Shown here in pieces: positions 59,001-64,000 of a stretch of 64,000 nt of DNA. Every line of letters starts with the position of its first letter. The first letter of the stretch is position 1. The stretch is from an uncultured Lachnospiraceae bacterium. Lineage in GTDB: Bacteria > Bacillota > Clostridia > Lachnospirales > Lachnospiraceae. Location: positions 4,937 through 68,936 of the forward strand of contig CAJTTT010000009.1 in the NCBI GenBank assembly GCA_910579285.1. Direction: 5' to 3'. The translations under genes were made by a program, and so were the position numbers. Below the pieces are notes generated by a model. The model saw nothing but the letters and a program-made list of their open reading frames with translations. It did not search any database and was not told the origin of the DNA.

Positions 59001-59104
59001 GCTCCAGGCTCTGCCTGGAGCTATCGTGCATTCGCCCGATGAAGCACAGGCGTTATACAGCCTTATGTGAGCAAGCTCCCAACGGCTGATACCGTCTGTG
59101 CTTC
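59001..59104. repeat. Palindromic intergenic element downstream of the chemoreceptor
   Basis: GCTCCAGGC-TCT-GCCTGGAGC is a perfect 9-bp hairpin (59001-59021). GAAGCACAG (59041) and CTGTGCTTC (59096) form a perfect 9-bp pair around 46 bases, inside a wider imperfect palindrome. No T run, so it is not a simple terminator. No coding potential. Confidence 0.55.
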
Positions 59105-59135
59105 GCCCGGCTCATTGCATACGTTAAATTATCGG

Positions 59136-59164
59136 TTGACAAACCGGGATGCCCTATGTATAAT
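59136..59164 (+). promoter_or_regulatory. Consensus promoter of DUF177-rpmF
   Basis: TTGACA and TATAAT, both perfect, with a 17-base spacer, 27 bases before the start codon. One of the strongest promoters in the window, fitting ribosomal protein expression. Confidence 0.95.
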
Positions 59165-59190
59165 TGTTTGAGTGTGGATAGGAGTCTGCT

Positions 59191-59715
59191 ATGTTCGTGA
59201 ACCTGACAGATGTGCTTATAAACGAAGACAGAGTTGTTTCCATGCAGGCGGAAGCCCGGATTGAGGAGGTTCCCGTCGGCGGGGAGAAATATTCGGTGTC
59301 GGCTTCATCGCCGGTGAGCTTTGTTTTTACAAACACAGGGAAAGGCAGGGCACGGATCGAAGGAAAAGCAGCGTTTACTTTTTCGGCGGCTTGTGACAGA
59401 TGTCTGAAGCCTGTGGAAGAGAAGCGGGAAATTTGCTTTACGAGAGAAGTGTGGGCGCCGGATATGGCGGCTGAGTCTTCGGTGTATGAAGAACAGCCAT
59501 TTATGGAAGGCTTTCAGATGAACGTAGAGGACTTACTAATCAGTGAGATAGTGACAAGCTGGCCTATGAAGATTCTGTGTAAGCCGGATTGTAAGGGGAT
59601 CTGCCCCACATGCGGCAGGGATCTGAATACGGGAACATGCACCTGCGATACGTTTGTTCCCGATCCCAGGATGGCGGCGATCAAAGATATTTTTGAAGCG
59701 GATAAGGAGGTGTGA
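59191..59715 (+). CDS. DUF177 (YceD) family protein
   Basis: 174 residues. The family core is AACDRCLKPVEEKREICF, and the C-terminus carries additional cysteines CPTCGRDLNTGTCTC, suggesting bound zinc. DUF177 proteins almost always precede rpmF and have been linked to 23S rRNA or 50S maturation; the exact action is unsettled. ATG follows AGGAG at good spacing. It ends two bases before rpmF, sharing its transcript and strong promoter. Confidence 0.93.
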   Translation: MFVNLTDVLINEDRVVSMQAEARIEEVPVGGEKYSVSASSPVSFVFTNTGKGRARIEGKAAFTFSAACDRCLKPVEEKREICFTREVWAPDMAAESSVYEEQPFMEGFQMNVEDLLISEIVTSWPMKILCKPDCKGICPTCGRDLNTGTCTCDTFVPDPRMAAIKDIFEADKEV

Positions 59716-59717
59716 CG

Positions 59718-59897
59718 ATGTCTATTTGTCCTAAAAACAAATCTTCTAAAGGTAGAAGAGATAAGAGAAGAGCAAACTGGAAAATGACTGCTCCTACTTT
59801 GGTAAAATGCAGCAAGTGCGGCGCATTGATGGTGCCCCACAGAGTATGTAAGAAATGCGGAACATACAACAAAAAAGAAATCATCGCAGTTGATTGA
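59718..59897 (+). CDS. rpmF: 50S ribosomal protein L32
   Basis: 59 residues. CPKNKSSKGRRDKRRANWKM at the start and a zinc ribbon CSKC...CKKC identify the zinc-binding (C+) form of L32. ATG 59718 has AAGGAGG 7 bases upstream; a GTG two codons earlier is rejected. A terminator follows within 15 bases. Confidence 0.97.
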   Translation: MSICPKNKSSKGRRDKRRANWKMTAPTLVKCSKCGALMVPHRVCKKCGTYNKKEIIAVD

Positions 59898-59909
59898 TCG
59901 ATGTGCACG

Positions 59910-59945
59910 GGCTTTTCGGGAACCTCTCGAAGAGCCTTGATTTTT
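59910..59945 (+). terminator. Intrinsic terminator after rpmF
   Basis: GGCTTTTCG pairs with CGAAGAGCC (one wobble) around nine bases, then TTGATTTTT. Confidence 0.75.
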
Positions 59946-60019
59946 GTGGGCGGATTTAGTATATTATAACTATTCAAACAGGGCCGAAAAACAGGCTTAG
60001 AAGAAACGGAAGGTTGCGT

Positions 60020-61039
60020 ATGAGCGAATGGATTAAAGTGGCCGTAGACGCTATGGGGGGAGACAATGCCCCGGTGGAGACGGTGAAGGGCGCTGTGGAG
60101 GCGGTGAAAGAGAGCGGTAAGATACAGGTGTACCTGGTAGGAAAACAGGATGTTCTGGAAAAAGAGCTTGCCGGCTATACATATCCGAAGGAACAGATTG
60201 TGGTTGTGCACGCCTCTGAGATTATTGAGACGGCAGAGCCGCCGGTGATGGCGATCCGAAAAAAGAAAGATTCCTCGCTCGTGAAAGCGCTTAATCTTGT
60301 GAAGGACGGCACCTGTGACGCCTATGTGTCGGCCGGCAGTACCGGGGCGACCCTTGTGGGAGGTCAGGTGATTGTGGGACGGATCAAAGGGGTGGAGAGG
60401 CCGCCGCTTGCGCCGCTCATTCCCACGGCAACGGGCTGTTCCCTGTTGATCGACTGCGGTGCGAATGTGGATGCCAGACCGTCTCATCTGGTACAGTTTG
60501 CGAAGATGGGATCGGTTTATATGGAATATGTGATGGGTGTGAAGAATCCGAAGGTCGGCATTGTGAATATCGGCGCCGAGGAGGAAAAGGGAAACGCCCT
60601 GGTGAAGGAAACGTTTCCTCTTTTGAAGAACTGTTCTGACATCAACTTTATCGGAAGTGTGGAAGCCAGGGATATCCCGGCGGGAGCGGCAGACGTCATT
60701 GTCTGTGAAGCTTTTGTAGGAAATGTGATTCTGAAAACTTATGAGGGTGTGGGACTGACGCTGATCTCCAAAGTGAAGGAGGGCATGATGTCTACACTTC
60801 GCAGCAAAATCGGAGCGCTTCTGGTGAAGCCTGCACTTAAGAAGACTTTGAAAGCCTTTGATCTGGAACAGTACGGCGGTGCGCCGCTTCTGGGGCTTAA
60901 GGGGCTGGTGGTGAAGACCCACGGCAGTTCAAAGGCGAATGAGATTAAAAATTCTATTTTGCAGTGTATTGCTTTTACAGAACAGCAGATCAGCGAAAAG
61001 ATCCGTGAGAGAGTAACGGCGCAAGAGAACGACGGGTAA
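60020..61039 (+). CDS. plsX: Phosphate acyltransferase PlsX
   Basis: 339 residues. Converts acyl-ACP to acyl-phosphate for glycerolipid synthesis. Segments VAVDAMGGDNAPVETVKGA, SAGSTGATLVGGQVIVGR, DCGANVDARPSHLVQFAKMG, NIGAEEEKGNALVKET and VCEAFVGNVILKT are family hallmarks. ATG 60020 follows GGAAGG by 6 bases. acpP lies next, and an unlinked PlsY would be needed to use the product; the PlsC at 47.2 kb takes the later step. Confidence 0.97.
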   Translation: MSEWIKVAVDAMGGDNAPVETVKGAVEAVKESGKIQVYLVGKQDVLEKELAGYTYPKEQIVVVHASEIIETAEPPVMAIRKKKDSSLVKALNLVKDGTCDAYVSAGSTGATLVGGQVIVGRIKGVERPPLAPLIPTATGCSLLIDCGANVDARPSHLVQFAKMGSVYMEYVMGVKNPKVGIVNIGAEEEKGNALVKETFPLLKNCSDINFIGSVEARDIPAGAADVIVCEAFVGNVILKTYEGVGLTLISKVKEGMMSTLRSKIGALLVKPALKKTLKAFDLEQYGGAPLLGLKGLVVKTHGSSKANEIKNSILQCIAFTEQQISEKIRERVTAQENDG

Positions 61040-61102
61040 TACGGAAGCAGTAAGATACCAACAGCGGGAGACGCTTTAGAAAGCGGAGAGGTTTGTTTTG
61101 CG

Positions 61103-61333
61103 ATGGAGTTTGATAAATTACGGGAAGTGATAGCGGGGATTTTAAGTGTAGATCCTAAGGAAATCACGGAAGAGACCACCTTTCTGGAGGATCTGGGAGC
61201 GGATTCTTTGGATGTATATCAGATTATTATGGGAATTGAGGACGCCTTTCAGATAGAAATACCTGCAGGGAAGGCGGAGCGCATCACTACGGTAGGTGAA
61301 GCGGTAGAATTGATCAGGAGCAGCAGGGAGTAA
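61103..61333 (+). CDS. acpP: Acyl carrier protein
   Basis: 76 residues, acidic, with the phosphopantetheine attachment motif ADSLDVYQI (Ser in DSLD). Carries growing fatty acyl chains. The start has GGAGAGG about 12 bases upstream, a wide spacing. Placed between plsX and rnc, without the usual fabD/fabG genes, as in many Clostridia where the fab cluster is elsewhere. Confidence 0.95.
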   Translation: MEFDKLREVIAGILSVDPKEITEETTFLEDLGADSLDVYQIIMGIEDAFQIEIPAGKAERITTVGEAVELIRSSRE

Positions 61334-61340
61334 GCGGTTG

Positions 61341-61367
61341 GCCCTTTCTGAAGAGGAAGGGGCTTTT
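61341..61367 (+). terminator. Weak terminator or attenuator between acpP and rnc
   Basis: GCCCTTTC pairs with GAAGGGGC (one wobble) around seven bases, then TTTTCC. It may let acpP be made in excess of rnc-smc. Confidence 0.5.
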
Positions 61368-61383
61368 CCATGCGGAGGTTTTT

Positions 61384-62073
61384 ATGACGGGAGAAGCGTT
61401 GAGCGGTCTGGAAGAAAGAATTGCATATCAGTTTCGGGATAAAAAGCTTTTGCGGCAGGCGCTTACGCACAGCTCTTATGCCAACGAGATGAAAATCAAT
61501 AAATACGAGGATTATGAGCGGCTGGAATTTTTGGGAGATGCCGTGCTGGAACTTGTGAGCAGCGATTTCCTTTTCCGGGAACGGGAGGAGACCACAGAGG
61601 GACAATTGACGAAGATGCGGGCTTCTATTGTCTGCGAGCCTGCGCTTGCTTTCTGCGCAAGGGATTTTTCCCTGGAGCAGTATATTTTGCTCGGCAAGGG
61701 GGAAGAGACCACCGGCGGAAGAAGCAGGGACTCCATTGTTTCAGATGTGATGGAGGCGTTAATCGGTGCCATCTATCTGGATGGGGGACTTGCGGAGGCC
61801 TCGGCATTCATACACCGCTTTATCCTTTCGGATCTGGAGCACAAACAGCTTTTTTATGACGCCAAGACGATTCTGCAGGAGCTTGTACAGCAGGAGAATG
61901 TAGGCGCGCTTCGCTATGAACTCGTCAAGGAGGAAGGGCCGCAGCACGATAAAATGTTTGAGGTGGAGGCCTATGTGGGAGAAAAAAAGGTGGGATGGGG
62001 AGTCGGCCATTCCAAGAAGGCGGCGCAGCAGCAGGCGGCCTATCAGGCACTTCTTGCGAGAAAAGAAAGGTAA
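61384..62073 (+). CDS. rnc: Ribonuclease III
   Basis: 229 residues. Double-strand RNA endonuclease for rRNA and mRNA processing. Catalytic signature ERLEFLGDAVLEL is intact, with the second acidic set in DVMEALIGAIYLDGG. A C-terminal dsRNA-binding domain (~155-228) ends with GHSKKAAQQQAAYQAL. ATG follows GCGGAGG. It is 3 bases from smc, the conserved Firmicute order rnc-smc(-ftsY). Confidence 0.97.
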   Translation: MTGEALSGLEERIAYQFRDKKLLRQALTHSSYANEMKINKYEDYERLEFLGDAVLELVSSDFLFREREETTEGQLTKMRASIVCEPALAFCARDFSLEQYILLGKGEETTGGRSRDSIVSDVMEALIGAIYLDGGLAEASAFIHRFILSDLEHKQLFYDAKTILQELVQQENVGALRYELVKEEGPQHDKMFEVEAYVGEKKVGWGVGHSKKAAQQQAAYQALLARKER

Positions 62074-62076
62074 TAT

Positions 62077-64000
62077 ATGTATTTAAAGAGTATAGAGGTA
62101 CACGGTTTTAAATCATTTGCAAATAAAATTAAGTTTCAGTTTCACAATGGCATTACGGGTATTGTCGGACCGAACGGCTCCGGCAAGAGTAACGTGGCTG
62201 ATGCAGTCAGATGGGTGCTTGGAGAGCAGCGGATCAAACAGCTCCGCGGCGTGTCCATGCAGGACGTGATCTTTTCCGGGACAGAGCTGAGAAAGCCCCT
62301 TGGTTATGCCTATGTGGCGATTACATTGGACAATTCGGATCATCAGCTTCCCATAGATTTTGATGAGGTGACGGTATCGAGACGGCTGTACCGCTCCGGG
62401 GAGAGCGAGTACATGTTAAACGGGGCGCCCTGTCGTCTGAAGGACGTCAACGAACTGTTTTATGATACGGGTATCGGCAAAGAGGGATATTCCATCATCG
62501 GACAGGGACAGATTGATAAGATCTTGAGCGGCAAGCCGGAGGAGCGCAGGGAACTTTTTGACGAGGCTGCCGGCATTGTCAAATTTAAGAGAAGAAAGTA
62601 CGCGGCGCAGAAGAAGCTGGAGGCGGAAAAACAGAACTTACTGCGTGTAAATGATATTCTGGCGGAACTGGAGAAGCAGACCGGGCCGTTAGAGAAGCAG
62701 GCTGACAAAGCGCGGATTTATCTCCGCAAGAAGGAGGAGTTAAAAAACCTTGACGTCAATGTATTCCTGCTGGAAAATGTGCGGATCACGGAACAGCTGA
62801 AGGCTGTAGACGAAAAGCTGCGCATCGCTGGCGGGGATCTGCAGGAGACCACGAACCAGTACGAGTCCATCAAGGAAGAGTACGAGCGGATTCAGAACCG
62901 CATCGAGCAGCTGGACGGGGAGATTGAGGCGGCAAGAGCGACCCTCACGGACACAGGCGTGATGCGTTCCAAACTGGAAGGCGAGATCAATGTCTTAAAG
63001 GAGCAGATCCATTCCGCCGAAGGAAATGAGGAACATCTGCAGACGCGCATCAACAGCATCAGCGAACAGCTTGCAGAGAGAGACAAAGAGCGGGAAAGCA
63101 TCCTCAGGGAAAAGCAGGAGATCGATGAAAAGCTGGCAGCGCTGGAAGAGGAGCGGACACAGGCCAGAGACCTTCTGGAGAAAACCCAGGGAGAGATAGA
63201 AACTTTAAATAATCATATTGAAAGCGGGAAAAATACCATTATTGAGGCGCTGAATAACCGGGCTACCATCAAATCCAGGCTGGGGCGTTTTGATACCATG
63301 CTGGAGCAGGTGAATATCCGAAAGGCGGAATTAAATTCCAGACTTCTGCGCGCCAAGTCCGACGAGGCGGAGCAGACGGAGACGATCAAAAAGCTGGAGG
63401 AGGAATTTGAAGCAATCACCGGCTCTATCAAGGAGTTGACGGAGCAGCAGGAGCTCATGGAGGAGCGGCTTGCCGGTGTGAGGGACGAGCTGGCCGGCAA
63501 AGATCAGAAGCTGCGGGATACCCAGGTGCTCTACCACCAGCAGAAATCCAAGCTGGAGGCGCTCTCCAATCTGACAGAACGCTATGAAGGCTATGGCGGA
63601 AGCGTCAAGGCTGTCATGGAGAAAAAGGATACGGAGAAGGGCATTATCGGCGTTGTGGCGGATATCATCCAGGCGGAGGCAAAGTACGAGACGGCCATAG
63701 AGACGGCTCTTGGCGGCAATATCCAGAACATTGTGACAGAGGATGAAGAGACGGCCAAGCGGATGATTGGCTTCTTAAAAAAAGCAAGAGCCGGGCGTGC
63801 CACATTCCTTCCGCTGACAAGCATTACCCGTCCGCAGGAGTTTAAAAACCCGGAGGCGCTGAAGGAGCCGGGTGTGGTAGGGATGGCGGATGCCCTTGTG
63901 AAAATTGAGAAAAAGTACAAAAATGTGGCCAAGGCTATGCTTGGGCGCATTATGGTTGTTGACAATGTGGACCATGCGGTAAAGATCGCCAGAAAGTTTG
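62077..64000 (+). CDS. smc: Chromosome segregation protein SMC, 3' end outside window
   Basis: 641 residues visible of an expected ~1190. The N-terminal head starts MYLKSIEVHGFKSFANKI with Walker A GPNGSGKSNVADA (~32-44) and the Q-loop segment SIIGQGQIDKIL. A coiled coil runs from ~165 to ~500, and the hinge begins near 505 (YEGYGGSVKAVME, GIIGVVADII, ALGGNIQNIV). The frame is open to the window edge. It loads on DNA with ScpA/ScpB to organise the chromosome. The minus-strand ORFs over the coiled coil are shadows. Confidence 0.97.
   Translation, partial: MYLKSIEVHGFKSFANKIKFQFHNGITGIVGPNGSGKSNVADAVRWVLGEQRIKQLRGVSMQDVIFSGTELRKPLGYAYVAITLDNSDHQLPIDFDEVTVSRRLYRSGESEYMLNGAPCRLKDVNELFYDTGIGKEGYSIIGQGQIDKILSGKPEERRELFDEAAGIVKFKRRKYAAQKKLEAEKQNLLRVNDILAELEKQTGPLEKQADKARIYLRKKEELKNLDVNVFLLENVRITEQLKAVDEKLRIAGGDLQETTNQYESIKEEYERIQNRIEQLDGEIEAARATLTDTGVMRSKLEGEINVLKEQIHSAEGNEEHLQTRINSISEQLAERDKERESILREKQEIDEKLAALEEERTQARDLLEKTQGEIETLNNHIESGKNTIIEALNNRATIKSRLGRFDTMLEQVNIRKAELNSRLLRAKSDEAEQTETIKKLEEEFEAITGSIKELTEQQELMEERLAGVRDELAGKDQKLRDTQVLYHQQKSKLEALSNLTERYEGYGGSVKAVMEKKDTEKGIIGVVADIIQAEAKYETAIETALGGNIQNIVTEDEETAKRMIGFLKKARAGRATFLPLTSITRPQEFKNPEALKEPGVVGMADALVKIEKKYKNVAKAMLGRIMVVDNVDHAVKIARKF

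Noticed and set aside
1..64000. CRISPR array, insertion sequence, prophage, rRNA or replication origin
   Set aside because: No regularly spaced repeats, transposase, integrase, phage structural gene, rRNA or DnaA-box cluster was found on reading the window.

Overview
The window is about 50% G+C and almost wholly coding. It reads as a chromosomal segment of an anaerobic Firmicute of class Clostridia, most likely a gut Lachnospiraceae. Support for this comes from the gene blocks polA-coaE-(FtsA-like)-YycJ and tmcAL/pta-ackA ... DUF177-rpmF-plsX-acpP-rnc-smc, an HPr-like protein, a two-gene SUF system, UPF0237/UPF0210 and UPF0397 ECF genes, strong GGAGG ribosome sites and U-tailed terminators. 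The genus cannot be fixed from sequence alone. Both ends cut genes: the first lacks its 5' end and smc lacks its 3' end.

Layout. 1-6 kb: an acidic-repeat membrane protein of unknown role, hisH-hisF, ung, a LysA-type decarboxylase and an alpha/beta hydrolase. 6-11.5 kb: an accessory stretch with tRNA-Leu(CAA), an A+T-rich Fic protein, two unannotated minus-strand small-protein loci, a MerR/TipAS regulator with a textbook 19-bp-spacer promoter, a flavodoxin-ferredoxin fusion and a GH25 lysozyme. 11.6-18.6 kb: housekeeping (zf-HC2 anti-sigma-like protein, polA, coaE, a long FtsA-like ATPase, YycJ). 18.7-25.3 kb: a carbohydrate ABC importer with its own YesM/YesN-type two-component system, then an orphan prepilin-like gene. 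The importer operon and the prepilin share a near-identical 22-bp upstream element. 25.4-31.2 kb: upp, an ACT/UPF0210 pair and a complete ECF vitamin transporter. 31.3-39.3 kb: SDR epimerase, feoAB, Sel1 protein, GH13 amylase, AraM-type dehydrogenase and an HPr-like protein lacking the catalytic His. 39.4-47.9 kb: sbcDC, then a translationally coupled run sufC-sufB/D-cls-plsC. 47.9-51.8 kb: tmcAL (minus strand) and pta-ackA (plus strand). 51.9-59.1 kb: a putative accessory insertion with a three-part flavoprotein/SCP2/membrane fusion, LytTR-DUF3021, a GH10 xylanase lipoprotein, a tandem hemerythrin and a chemoreceptor. 59.1-64 kb: DUF177-rpmF, plsX-acpP-rnc-smc.

How it fits together. Polysaccharide use is a theme: GH10 outside the cell, an importer with dedicated sensor and regulator, and GH13 inside with a LacI-type operator. 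Fermentation to acetate (pta-ackA), iron uptake (feoAB) with Fe-S assembly (sufC-sufB/D), and membrane lipid synthesis (plsX, acpP, plsC, cls) make up much of the rest.

The least explained material is non-coding or small. There is a pair of MITE-like palindromic elements at 28.5 kb, one an internal-deletion copy of the other; a three-way-junction-like element at 31.25 kb; GAA-loop hairpin clusters at 50.4 and 59.0 kb; and the minus-strand small-protein loci at 7.3-8.0 kb.
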